From Cytobacillus dafuensis (lineage in GTDB: Bacteria; Bacillota; Bacilli; Bacillales; Cytobacillaceae): a stretch of DNA of 64,000 bases. Of the stretch, positions 7,339 to 15,301 are shown in pieces. The stretch spans positions 4,072,001 to 4,136,000 of the forward strand of contig NZ_CP042593.1 of the NCBI RefSeq assembly GCF_007995155.1. Direction: 5' to 3'. Within the stretch, counting starts at the first letter, position 1, and each line of letters opens with the position of its first letter. The notes under the pieces were generated by a model. That model saw nothing but the letters and a program-made list of their open reading frames with translations, ran no database searches and was not told where the DNA came from. Position numbers and translations under genes: made by a program.

Positions 7339-10300
7339 CTAATTTGTACCTCTTTTAAATGGCCACCAATTTGCCTCTCCAAAGTTTTTAACCATGACCG
7401 GTATAAACAACGGCAGCATGACAATGGCATATAAGAATAAACCTACGATTACAATAGAAGCAATCTGCAGTAATGACAGCATTCCAGATGGCATCATGGC
7501 AGCGAAAGTTCCACCTAAGATGATTGCTGCTGAGATGATGACTGTCCCCATCTTCTTCATCGAAAGAAGCATCGCCTCTGCAACAGATAGATTCCTATAT
7601 TCATTAAAGCGATCCATTAAGAAAATGCTATAGTCTACTCCTAATGCGACAAGGATGACAAATCCGAAAAACGGAACTGCCCAGCTAATACCAGAATATC
7701 CTAAAATATTTACATAAATCGCTTCATTTATCGCCATTGATGTAAAATAAGTTAAGATTAATGAAGCAATAATATAGACCGGCATAATAATGGATCTGAA
7801 TAAAAAGACTAAAATAATGGATATTCCGATTAACATGAGGACAACTGTACGCGAATAATCTTGATCCGACATTTTGCTTAAGTCCGCATTTGTACTAGTA
7901 ACTCCTCCAATTGCAACCACTGCATTTTCAAGCTTCGTATTTTTTGTCGCTCTCTTTACAGCTTCTTTCATTTCCTCTACTTGATTAATGGCTTTATTTG
8001 AATATGGGTTTGCCTTAAAGATTACATCCATTGTCATGACCTTTCGATCCTCTGACATATAAACATCCATTACTTGAGCAAACTCTTCACTTTCTAAAAC
8101 TTCTTTAGGCAAATAAAAGCCGTCCATATTTTCTGAGCTAGATAATCCAGACAAATAATCCTGTGCAGACCCTAGACCTACAGAAACTTGATTCAACCCT
8201 TCTGTACTTTGACTGAGCCCTTCTGTTAATTGATTAATTTGTCCCCCTAAATCACCAAAGCCAGAAAGAAGCTGCTTTTGGCCATCATTGATGCTCCCTA
8301 TGCCGTTTGTAAGCTTTGGAACATTTTTAACAATTTTTCCTTGGCCATCCGCTAATTGATTTAACCCCTTTTGCTGCGCTTCTATACCTGCAATTAATTG
8401 CTGCAGACCTAATGCAAGCTCATTTTGACCTGCCATTGCTTTTTCAAAGCCCGTGTTTGCTCCTGCCATTCCACTATTAATTTTTGATAGCCCCGCATTA
8501 AGTTCATTAACGTTTGCAGATAAGCCGCTTAATTGCTGCTGTAAACCAATGACCGTTTGTTTCATCGCTTGGTATTGCTGGTCAGCAGCTAAGCCTGTAT
8601 AGGTATTTTCTAAATAACCATACATGGCTCCATTTGCTTGTGAAATCCCATTGGATAATCCAGTTAAGCCCTCACCAATTTTTTGATAATTGGTTGTTAG
8701 GCTGTTCAGATTTCCCTGTAATTCTTTATAGCCGCCATGAAGCTGTTGATAAACTGTTAATAACTCTTCTGCTCCTGCTTTTGATTTATTAAGACCAGCC
8801 TTAACCTGATCAGATCCTGCAGAGCCCTGGCGAATTCCATTTTCTATCTTTGAAAGATTCGTTTGAATTTCTTTTAGTCCTGACTGGATTTCGGTTGTTC
8901 CTGAAATCAAGGCATTGATGCCATTTGTTGCTTCTTTTAATTGCGGCTCTGACTTCGATAATTTACTTCCGGCTTCATTTAGGCCTTCACTAATTTTATC
9001 TAAGCCTTCCTTCCCTTCACCTAAGCCTTCTTCAAGAGTCTCAGCTTGCTTTCCAATGAAGAAATCCTCGATTGGCTCCCCAGTAGGTCTTGTAACAGAA
9101 CGAACCGTATCAACTAAATCTACTTTTTCTAATTCCTTGCTAATTTTTTCTGCCAAATCAATGTACTCAGTGGAATCCATCCTTTCATCGTTTTTCAATA
9201 CGATCTGAGTTGGCATCGATTCCCCAGGACCAAAGCTATCAGCAATTGCATTGAAGGCTTTAATAGAATTAACATCCCCGCTAATTTCCTCCAAGGAATT
9301 ATAAGATCGTTCTCCGTCATATGTAGCAAGAAAAGGCACACATACTGCAGCAACAATAAGTAAAGCAATGAACGGACGAGCCAAAGAGAATCTCCCAACT
9401 ATCCCCCAAAGCTTGCTTTCGCCATGATCTGCCTTGCTTTTCGAAGGCCAGAAAATTTTCTGTCCTAACATAGCCATAAAGAATGGAACTATTGTAAATA
9501 AAGCAATCAAAAGAACAGCTACCCCAATGGCAACGGCTGCTGCAGATTGATAAAGAATAAATTGAGAGAATCCTATCGCAGCAAATCCAATCATAACCGC
9601 GATTCCGCTAAAAAACACGGTGCGTCCAGCATTGCGGTATGTCTCGACAATGGCTTCTGATATACTCTCTCTTTGTGAAAGTTCTTCTTTATATCGGCTG
9701 AGTAACAAAATACAATAGTCTGTTCCGATTCCAAATAATACGGCAACTAAGAATATCTGTGTATAGTTTGATAGAGGAAAATCCCACTTATCCACTAAAA
9801 ACGCTACGATTGACTGGGATGCTAAATACGAAAATCCGACTGTCAATAAAGGAATCATCGGGGAAACAATTGATCTAAATACTAGTAATAAAACAACAAG
9901 TATAAAAACAACTGTAATCCCTTCTGTCTTCTTCAGCCCTTCCTCAGAGCTGGTCATTATATCCTCATTAATAAGCCATTCACTTGTAAAATAGTGATCT
10001 ACATGAATATCATCAATTGCTTTATACAAAGCATCACTTAATTCTTTAGGTTCCCTGTCATTCCAGCTGACAGTAACTGATGTTAAAATAGCTTTACCAT
10101 CTTTTGAAACAAGCTGATCCTTTAGGCCCTCTTCATTAAAGTGAGTAAGAATTTCAGTTATTCCTAGCTCCTTCTCTTTATCTTCAAGAATCTGAATTGC
10201 TCTTTCCGCTTCTTTTATATCCTCTTGGGTCAGTTTTTTATCATTATAAAAAACAAGAGCAACCTGGGTCTCATCCCCGCTGCCTTCCTGCTTACGAACA

Positions 10301-10467
10301 TCGTCCATAATTTTCCCGGCTAAAGTAGAAGAATATTCATCTGGAACCGTAATTTGACCTTTCTCACGAACAAGCTCTTGCATATTGGGAGCAGTCAAAA
10401 AAAGTCCAACTACCATGACAATCCAGGCAATGATGACAAACCATTTATTTTTTATAATAAATTTCAC
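7339..10467 (-). CDS. MMPL-family transporter (YdgH-like)
   Basis: A 1042-residue RND-superfamily membrane protein. It has an N-terminal membrane anchor, two MMPL membrane blocks (one near residues 180-370, one near 830-1030, each with a GxxxDYxxxLLxR or GVDYSIFLMDR motif) and a very long extracytoplasmic region between them, full of repeated hydrophilic helices with Asn, Gln and Gly spaced as in YhgE/YdgH coiled-coil segments. Such proteins export lipids or toxic compounds using the proton gradient. It starts 3 bases after a MarR gene, the same pairing as B. subtilis ydgGH. The substrate is unknown. Confidence 0.85.
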   Translation of the reverse strand: MKFIIKNKWFVIIAWIVMVVGLFLTAPNMQELVREKGQITVPDEYSSTLAGKIMDDVRKQEGSGDETQVALVFYNDKKLTQEDIKEAERAIQILEDKEKELGITEILTHFNEEGLKDQLVSKDGKAILTSVTVSWNDREPKELSDALYKAIDDIHVDHYFTSEWLINEDIMTSSEEGLKKTEGITVVFILVVLLLVFRSIVSPMIPLLTVGFSYLASQSIVAFLVDKWDFPLSNYTQIFLVAVLFGIGTDYCILLLSRYKEELSQRESISEAIVETYRNAGRTVFFSGIAVMIGFAAIGFSQFILYQSAAAVAIGVAVLLIALFTIVPFFMAMLGQKIFWPSKSKADHGESKLWGIVGRFSLARPFIALLIVAAVCVPFLATYDGERSYNSLEEISGDVNSIKAFNAIADSFGPGESMPTQIVLKNDERMDSTEYIDLAEKISKELEKVDLVDTVRSVTRPTGEPIEDFFIGKQAETLEEGLGEGKEGLDKISEGLNEAGSKLSKSEPQLKEATNGINALISGTTEIQSGLKEIQTNLSKIENGIRQGSAGSDQVKAGLNKSKAGAEELLTVYQQLHGGYKELQGNLNSLTTNYQKIGEGLTGLSNGISQANGAMYGYLENTYTGLAADQQYQAMKQTVIGLQQQLSGLSANVNELNAGLSKINSGMAGANTGFEKAMAGQNELALGLQQLIAGIEAQQKGLNQLADGQGKIVKNVPKLTNGIGSINDGQKQLLSGFGDLGGQINQLTEGLSQSTEGLNQVSVGLGSAQDYLSGLSSSENMDGFYLPKEVLESEEFAQVMDVYMSEDRKVMTMDVIFKANPYSNKAINQVEEMKEAVKRATKNTKLENAVVAIGGVTSTNADLSKMSDQDYSRTVVLMLIGISIILVFLFRSIIMPVYIIASLILTYFTSMAINEAIYVNILGYSGISWAVPFFGFVILVALGVDYSIFLMDRFNEYRNLSVAEAMLLSMKKMGTVIISAAIILGGTFAAMMPSGMLSLLQIASIVIVGLFLYAIVMLPLFIPVMVKNFGEANWWPFKRGTN

Positions 10468-10470
10468 GCC

Positions 10471-10932
10471 TTATTCCCCCACTCTGAAATCTCTACTCTC
10501 TTTTAACACTTGATTTAGCTTTTCATATGTTTCGATGAATTGCTTTATTTCACTTTGATCAAATTTCGAAATAAAAGATTCAACAAGCTTATGAATCCGT
10601 TCTTCAGCTTGATAAAACAGCTCATTTCCTTTATCTGTTAAGGTCAAATAAACAACCCTTCGATCATTCTCATCACGTGTTCGTTGGATCAAACCCTTTT
10701 CCCATAATCGATTGATGATCGCAGTGATGGCACTTTTTTGTACATCGAATTCTTCTGCTAATTCTGTCGAGGTACAAGAGCCCGCCTTGCTAATATAACG
10801 TAACGTGTAATGCTGATCATTCGTAAGATCACTGCCAATTTGGCACTTAACTAGAGCCTCCCCTCTTCGATGAACAGAAAATGATAACTCAATATATCGA
10901 TCGATTAATTCTTGAATCACTGTATCTGACAT
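10471..10932 (-). CDS. MarR-family repressor (YdgG-like)
   Basis: A 153-residue winged-helix regulator. The recognition segment (TSTELAEEFDVQKSAITAIINRL) and the wing (RTRDENDRRVVYLTLTDKG) are both present. It is the first gene of an operon with the MMPL transporter, so it very likely represses both. Nested TTAAAC/GTTTAA inverted repeats upstream are the probable operator. The ATG follows GGAGG at 10-nt spacing. Confidence 0.88.
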   Translation of the reverse strand: MSDTVIQELIDRYIELSFSVHRRGEALVKCQIGSDLTNDQHYTLRYISKAGSCTSTELAEEFDVQKSAITAIINRLWEKGLIQRTRDENDRRVVYLTLTDKGNELFYQAEERIHKLVESFISKFDQSEIKQFIETYEKLNQVLKESRDFRVGE

Positions 10933-10968
10933 TTATGTTTATTCGCCTCCAACCAAAATAATTCTACT

Positions 10969-11007
10969 GTTTAATTGTTAAATCGTTAAACTATTAATGT
11001 GTTTAAC
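10969..11007. promoter_or_regulatory. Operator region of the MarR/MMPL operon
   Basis: Two overlapping inverted repeats: GTTAAAC (10985-10991) with GTTTAAC (11001-11007), and GTTTAA (10969-10974) with the TTAAAC arm at about 10986-10991. This AT-rich dyad pattern fits MarR-type binding sites. Confidence 0.6.
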
Positions 11008-11172
11008 TTTATTGCACAAATCCTTTGTTGTCAATAAATAGGATTGAAAAGTGGATAGCTATATCCAACGTATGACAGGTAAGTTTTTTTATTGATACTG
11101 TCAGTTCTTATTGACTTAATATGTAACTCACTGTATACTTCTAAAAATTCAAACTAATTTTTAACAGAAATG

Positions 11173-11226
11173 TTTATCGCAGATTAACGGGCAGTAAGAC
11201 CCCCACTGATGGAAGTTTCACTTTAT
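11173..11226 (-). repeat. R2 repeat, minimal deletion form
   Basis: On the minus strand this reads from AAAGTGAAACTTCC through CAGTGGGGGTCTTACTGCCCG to GCGATAAA. It joins the two ends of the longer R2 elements exactly at their shared GTGGGGG sequence, so it looks like an internal deletion by recombination or slippage. The rest of 10933-11293 holds the MarR operator and the ribosome binding site of the next gene. Confidence 0.8.
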
Positions 11227-11293
11227 TATTCTATAACGAATTGGTCACAGCAGGAAGGTAATATGACCAGTTGCTGGATTGCGAGGATATATG

Positions 11294-12232
11294 ATGAGTA
11301 CTAGTAATAGCGTTCAGTCAAATACAAGAAAAAAAGGAATTGCTCTAGTACTTGCCGGAGCGATTTTTTGGGGAGTTTCAGGAACTGTAGCACAGTACCT
11401 CTTTCAGCAAGGATTCAGCCCAGAGTGGTTAGTAGTCAACCGTTTATTGGTGGCTGGTGTTCTGTTATTAGGAATTGCCTATAAAAATGAGAAACAAAAA
11501 GTTTGGGGAATTTGGAAGGATAAGCATGATAGAGTTCATATTATCATCTTCGGCATCCTCGGGATGTTAGCTGTCCAATATACATTTTTCGCTGCTATTA
11601 AGCACGGAAATGCAGCAACTGCTACCGTACTGCAATACTTGGCTCCGGTCCTAATCATGTGCTATTCAGCATTTCGTGCAAAACGGTCGCCAACTTTGAT
11701 GGAGGGTTTGGCATTATTTTTGGCTGTTTCAGGCACTTTCTTGCTTGTAACCCAAGGAAGTATCCATACACTCTCTATATCAGGCTTGGCATTATTTTGG
11801 GGTCTTACTTCTGCAGTCGCATTAGCATTTTATACACTGCATCCTCTCCATCTGCTCGCAAAATGGGGATCAACCATTGTGGTTGGATGGGGGATGTTAA
11901 TAGGCGGAATAAGTTTTAGCTTTATACATCCTCCTTGGTTGTTCGAAGGTCAGTGGTCCCTTCCTTCTTTCTTTGCCGTCCTATTCATCATTGTATTTGG
12001 AACCATTATTGCTTTCTATTGCTATTTAGAAAGTCTTAAATATATTAGTGCATCTGATACTAGTTTACTAGCTTGTGCTGAACCACTAACAGCGGCATTC
12101 TTAGCCATTGTATGGCTTCATGTCACTTTCGGTTATGCTGAATGGTTAGGAACGATATGTATTTTAAGTACGATCGCGATTCTTTCCATTAAAAAGGAAA
12201 AAAAGACCATAAAAATAAATGAAGCAAGTTAA
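11294..12232 (+). CDS. EamA-family (DMT) transporter
   Basis: A 312-residue membrane protein with two EamA repeats and about ten hydrophobic segments. It has the G-AxxWGxSGTVAQYLF opening of the YwfM/RhaT-like group and a short basic tail. Family members export amino acids or other metabolites. The start is the second ATG of an ATGATG pair because GAGG lies 7 nt upstream of it; a TTG at 11279 has no ribosome binding site. It is a single gene. The substrate cannot be told from the sequence. Confidence 0.82.
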   Translation: MSTSNSVQSNTRKKGIALVLAGAIFWGVSGTVAQYLFQQGFSPEWLVVNRLLVAGVLLLGIAYKNEKQKVWGIWKDKHDRVHIIIFGILGMLAVQYTFFAAIKHGNAATATVLQYLAPVLIMCYSAFRAKRSPTLMEGLALFLAVSGTFLLVTQGSIHTLSISGLALFWGLTSAVALAFYTLHPLHLLAKWGSTIVVGWGMLIGGISFSFIHPPWLFEGQWSLPSFFAVLFIIVFGTIIAFYCYLESLKYISASDTSLLACAEPLTAAFLAIVWLHVTFGYAEWLGTICILSTIAILSIKKEKKTIKINEAS

Positions 12233-12263
12233 TCAATAAGCGAATTACCCAAGGAAATGAACA

Positions 12264-12562
12264 AATGCGCAAGCGCCTTGCTCACCTCCGACAAGCACAA
12301 GACGAGCCTCACGGAAAGGTGTTCTTTACCTTTCTGGGAGGATTGATCGAAATGTGGAGGCGACTGTTTAGGGACGACAGCATAAGACAAGCCCTGTAAG
12401 AAGACGTTCTTTGTCTTCTGGAAGGGATTGGCTTATGACACGAGTCCCTAGGAGCCGTAACTAGACAAGCTTGTGACCTCCGACGTACAGGACGTACTAG
12501 TGCCGACGTTGCCACAGGACGTGGCGTCTTTAGTCGGCGAGGAGGTAGGCGCTGGAGCTGAA
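12264..12562 (+). repeat. R3 dispersed repeat, long copy
   Basis: Starts GCGCAAGCGCC and ends GGCGCTGGAGCT. It contains GGAAAGG...CCTTTCTGGGAGG and a second, similar block (12389-12437), so one module is duplicated. Its 3' part holds two AGGAC-loop hairpins: GTAC-AGGAC-GTAC (12485-12497) and GCCAC-AGGAC-GTGGC (12511-12525), the latter inside a GCCGAC...GTCGGC stem. Related copies are at 37876 and, inverted and truncated, at 44525. Confidence 0.8.
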
Positions 12563-12626
12563 CGTAGATAAACTATATCTCAAGTTATCAACAGATAGCG
12601 AAAATTATAATTTCCTATACAAAGTA

Positions 12627-12657
12627 AAAAGACAGCCTCCCTTTTTCTGGGGCTGTC
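12627..12657 (-). terminator. Terminator of the DedA gene
   Basis: On the minus strand GACAGCCCC pairs with GGGAGGCTGTC (small bulge) and is followed by TTTTTAC, just past the dedA-like stop. Confidence 0.8.
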
Positions 12658-12668
12658 CATTTTTTCAA

Positions 12669-13280
12669 TTATTTACGTGCAAATCTTTTTTTAATAAATA
12701 AAATCGTAATGATAACGACGAGGAGTGCCAAAATGGCATAGACAATATTTGAATAAACATCCATGTATTTAACAATATCTTCCCACGAAGCCCCAACTGC
12801 CGCGCCAATATTAACAAGAATCACATTCCAAATCGTTGTTCCGAGTGTTGTGAAAATCAGGAATAACCATATATTCATATGTGACATTCCAGCAGGGATC
12901 GAGATTAGACTTCTAATTAAAGGAACTAATCGACAGAAAAAAACAGTCCAAACGCCGTATTTATTAAACCAATCTTCTGCCTTATGAATGTCTTTTTTAG
13001 TTAATCGAAGAATATGGCCCCATTTTTCAATGATTCTTTCCATTCTTTCCACATCAATTAGTCGGCCAATGCCGTAAAGAATAACCGCTCCTCCAACAGA
13101 ACCAATGGTTGAAAATACGACGACCCCCGTTATACTTAAATCTGTTGTCGTCGTCATAAAGCCTCCAAAAGTTAGTATAACCTCAGAGGGGATGGGCGGA
13201 AAGATATTTTCTAAAGCGATTAATAGCATAATACCTATATATCCGAATTGGTTCATTATATCTGTAATCCAGTTTTCCAT
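12669..13280 (-). CDS. DedA-family membrane protein
   Basis: A 203-residue polytopic protein of the DedA/VTT family. It has the N-terminal ENIFPPIPSEVILTFGG re-entrant motif, the central FFCRLVPLIRSLISIPAGMSHM motif with its conserved Arg, and about five membrane segments. Family members are linked to undecaprenyl phosphate or phospholipid flipping and membrane homeostasis. I use ATG 13280 (AGGAG nine bases upstream); an upstream ATG adds 16 residues without a ribosome binding site. It is a single gene with its own terminator. A second, diverged DedA lies at 22855. Confidence 0.87.
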   Translation of the reverse strand: MENWITDIMNQFGYIGIMLLIALENIFPPIPSEVILTFGGFMTTTTDLSITGVVVFSTIGSVGGAVILYGIGRLIDVERMERIIEKWGHILRLTKKDIHKAEDWFNKYGVWTVFFCRLVPLIRSLISIPAGMSHMNIWLFLIFTTLGTTIWNVILVNIGAAVGASWEDIVKYMDVYSNIVYAILALLVVIITILFIKKRFARK

Positions 13281-13418
13281 TATATATGCTCCTATTAAAA
13301 GTCTATTTTGAAGCTTTCTTTCAATCATACTGCACTATTATATCATTTATGCAGTCTTCTGAAAAAGTTAGAAGTCCTAATTTTTATCCAGCTGTATTTT
13401 AAATCGTGCAGCTGAACA

Positions 13419-13485
13419 TTTCCCTCGAGAGTTCCAATTTTATTTTCTCCTTAGGCCATTATCAACACTGAGCTTTAACATAGCC
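13419..13485 (-). repeat. Relic of an R1 element
   Basis: The end of this stretch, ATCAACACTGAGCTTTAACATAGCC, matches the right end of R1 elements, including the terminal inverted repeat. The left part (TTCCCTCGAGAGTTCCAATT) looks like a collapsed remainder. The interior is missing. It ends 6 bases past the PadR stop. Confidence 0.55.
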
Positions 13486-13490
13486 TCTCC

Positions 13491-13805
13491 TTAAATAAAC
13501 CGAGCAACCATATCTACTGTTTTATTCCAGTCTAGTATGGATCTTTGCAACAGTTTCAAGCCATCTTCTGTAACCGTATAGTATTTACGCCGGCCTCCAT
13601 GACTTTCATTTCCCCAGGAGGAAGATATTGCTTGTTGTTTCTCTAATCGTTTCAATGATAAATATAGGGTAGCTTCTTGAATTTCAAATGTTCCTTCTGT
13701 TCTTTTCTTTATCGCCTTTGATATTTCATATCCATAATTTTCTTTTTCCTTAAGAATAGAAAGAATAAGAAGGTCAATTGTCCCTTTTAACATCTCTTTG
13801 TTCAA
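13491..13805 (-). CDS. PadR-family regulator
   Basis: A 104-residue winged-helix protein of the short PadR class, starting NKEMLKGTIDLLILSIL and carrying the ATLYLSLKRLEKQQ recognition helix and the GGRRKYYTVTEDG wing. I choose the TTG at 13805, with GGAGG 8 nt upstream; the in-frame ATG at 13811 leaves only 2 nt and one further upstream overlaps the site. The usual partner gene (membrane protein or transporter) is missing beside it. An R1 element lies about 110 bases upstream, so the promoter is probably between them. It also contains a TTAAAATAATTAAG near-palindrome. Confidence 0.82.
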   Translation of the reverse strand: MNKEMLKGTIDLLILSILKEKENYGYEISKAIKKRTEGTFEIQEATLYLSLKRLEKQQAISSSWGNESHGGRRKYYTVTEDGLKLLQRSILDWNKTVDMVARFI

Positions 13806-13913
13806 AATCATGACCTCCAGCATTATTACTTAAAATAATTAAGCAATTGTAATGATAAATTAAATTACTTAAATTAACAAGGTACTTTATGTAGAAAAAA
13901 TAGTTAAATACAT

Positions 13914-14099
13914 GGCTATGTTAAACTTCCCTGTTGATTTCCACTGCAGGCACTCGCTTTCCGCGGGCGGTCCGAAAGCCTCCTCGTCGCTATCGCTCCT
14001 GTGGGGTCTTCCTTAGACTCGCTTCTCCCGTAGGAGTCTCGCGCCTTCCGCTCCAATCAACAACAAAATAGTATATCAACACTGGTCTTTAACACAGCC
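13914..14099 (-). repeat. R1 MITE-like element, copy b
   Basis: 186 bp bounded by GGCTATGTTAAA and TTTAACACAGCC. The flanking 8-mers AAATACAT (left) and TAATACAT (right) agree at 7 of 8 positions and look like a target-site duplication. It is the best example of intact terminal inverted repeats. Confidence 0.88.
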
Positions 14100-14225
14100 T
14101 AATACATAAACGATGATTTAGAATTTGATTATAATAGAGTTTTCACTTGTGTGAAAGTTTTTGAGCCCACTCTTTCCATATTGAACTTTTATTTTATGTG
14201 TGATATGCTCAAGCCAACAACTTAG

Positions 14226-14300
14226 GAAATGCAGTAACTGACGACAATAGTGGAATTGACCACATGGAAACTGCATTTTATATCGTCGGGTCGTCTGGGC
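14226..14300 (+). ncRNA. ZTP/ZMP (pfl) riboswitch aptamer
   Basis: The first helix AAATGCAGT (14228-14236) pairs with ACTGCATTT (14270-14278). It encloses AACTGACGAC and a GTGG...CCAC hairpin. Downstream comes the hallmark 3' domain ending CGTCTGGGCA, directly before a terminator. ZTP riboswitches sense the purine intermediate ZMP/ZTP when 10-formyl-folate is short and often control folD, as here. Ligand binding is expected to prevent terminator formation. Confidence 0.85.
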
Positions 14301-14336
14301 AGAGATAGGGATAATATATCCCTATCTCTTTTATTA
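14301..14336 (+). terminator. Riboswitch-controlled terminator before folD
   Basis: AGAGATAGGGAT pairs with ATCCCTATCTCT, followed by TTTTATTATTTTT. It directly abuts the aptamer's GGGCA, and the folD ribosome binding site starts 5 bases later. Confidence 0.88.
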
Positions 14337-14355
14337 TTTTTAGGAGGTATTTTTT

Positions 14356-15207
14356 ATGGAAAAAGTTATTCTAGATGGGAAGCTTGTTGCAAAAAAAATA
14401 ACAGATACATTGAAAGAACGAGTAACTAGTTTAAAGTCAAAAGGAATTACTCCTTGTCTTGCTACAATTTTGGTAGGGGATGATCCCTCATCAGAAACTT
14501 ATGTAAAAATGAAAGGCAATGCATGTGAAAGAATTGGAATTCAATCCTTGCGTATTCATCTCCCAAAAGAAACAGAAACAAAGAAACTATTAGAAACCAT
14601 TGAAAAACTAAATCTGGATCCATCCATTCACGGGATTCTTCTTCAACATCCAGTTCCTTCACATATTGACGAACGCAAAGCTTTCGAAGCTATTGATATA
14701 AAGAAAGATGTGGATGGAGTGACAAGCACAGGTTATGGACAAACTGCTTTTGGTTTTGGAACATATCCTTCCTGTACTCCAGCAGCTATCATGGAAATCA
14801 TAAAACATTATAATATTCACATTGACGGGAAACATGCAGTCGTTATCGGGAGAAGCCCAATTTTAGGCAAGCCTGTATCAGCTTTACTTTTAAATGAAAA
14901 TGCAACAGTCACTACTTGTCATTCACACACTACAAATTTACCTGAAATCGTAAAACAAGCTGATATTGTTGTAGCAGCCGTAGGAAAACCTAATTTTATT
15001 CAAGGGGATTGGGTAAAAAAAGGAGCAGTCATCCTAGATGCAGGTTATAACAAAGGAAACATCGGTGACGTTGATTATGAGGCATGTTATGAAAATGCCA
15101 GTGCCATTACCCCTGTTCCTGGAGGAGTTGGTCCAGTAACTATATCTATGTTATTAAAACATACGGTCGATGCAGCAGAAAAATCAATGAATATCCCGTC
15201 TCTTTAA
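14356..15207 (+). CDS. folD: Bifunctional methylene-THF dehydrogenase/cyclohydrolase
   Basis: A 283-residue cytosolic enzyme that interconverts 5,10-methylene-THF and 10-formyl-THF for purine and formyl-Met synthesis. Visible family motifs are YVKMKGNACERIGI with the catalytic Lys (about residue 54), the GILLQHPVPSHID loop, the NADP-binding VVIGRSPILGKPVSALLL and the closing TPVPGGVGPVTISMLL. Length is normal for FolD. The gene is monocistronic, with a GGAGG site, a ZTP riboswitch before it and a terminator after it, so its expression should rise when formyl-folate runs low. Confidence 0.95.
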   Translation: MEKVILDGKLVAKKITDTLKERVTSLKSKGITPCLATILVGDDPSSETYVKMKGNACERIGIQSLRIHLPKETETKKLLETIEKLNLDPSIHGILLQHPVPSHIDERKAFEAIDIKKDVDGVTSTGYGQTAFGFGTYPSCTPAAIMEIIKHYNIHIDGKHAVVIGRSPILGKPVSALLLNENATVTTCHSHTTNLPEIVKQADIVVAAVGKPNFIQGDWVKKGAVILDAGYNKGNIGDVDYEACYENASAITPVPGGVGPVTISMLLKHTVDAAEKSMNIPSL

Positions 15208-15218
15208 TGTTAAAATTT

Positions 15219-15252
15219 GAGCCGAGCTTTTTTTCATCGCTCGGCTCTTACA
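15219..15252 (+). terminator. Terminator of folD
   Basis: GAGCCGAG pairs with CTCGGCTC around a T-rich loop; TTACATTTT follows. Confidence 0.8.
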
Positions 15253-15301
15253 TTTTAAAAATGAGAAGTTTGACTCCGTTATGGAATCAAGCCTCCAATA
15301 C

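Noticed and set aside
12309..12515. Open frames within R3 copies (also 37879-38091)
   Set aside because: They are products of the repeat's GC-rich sequence; no start site and no conservation between copies.
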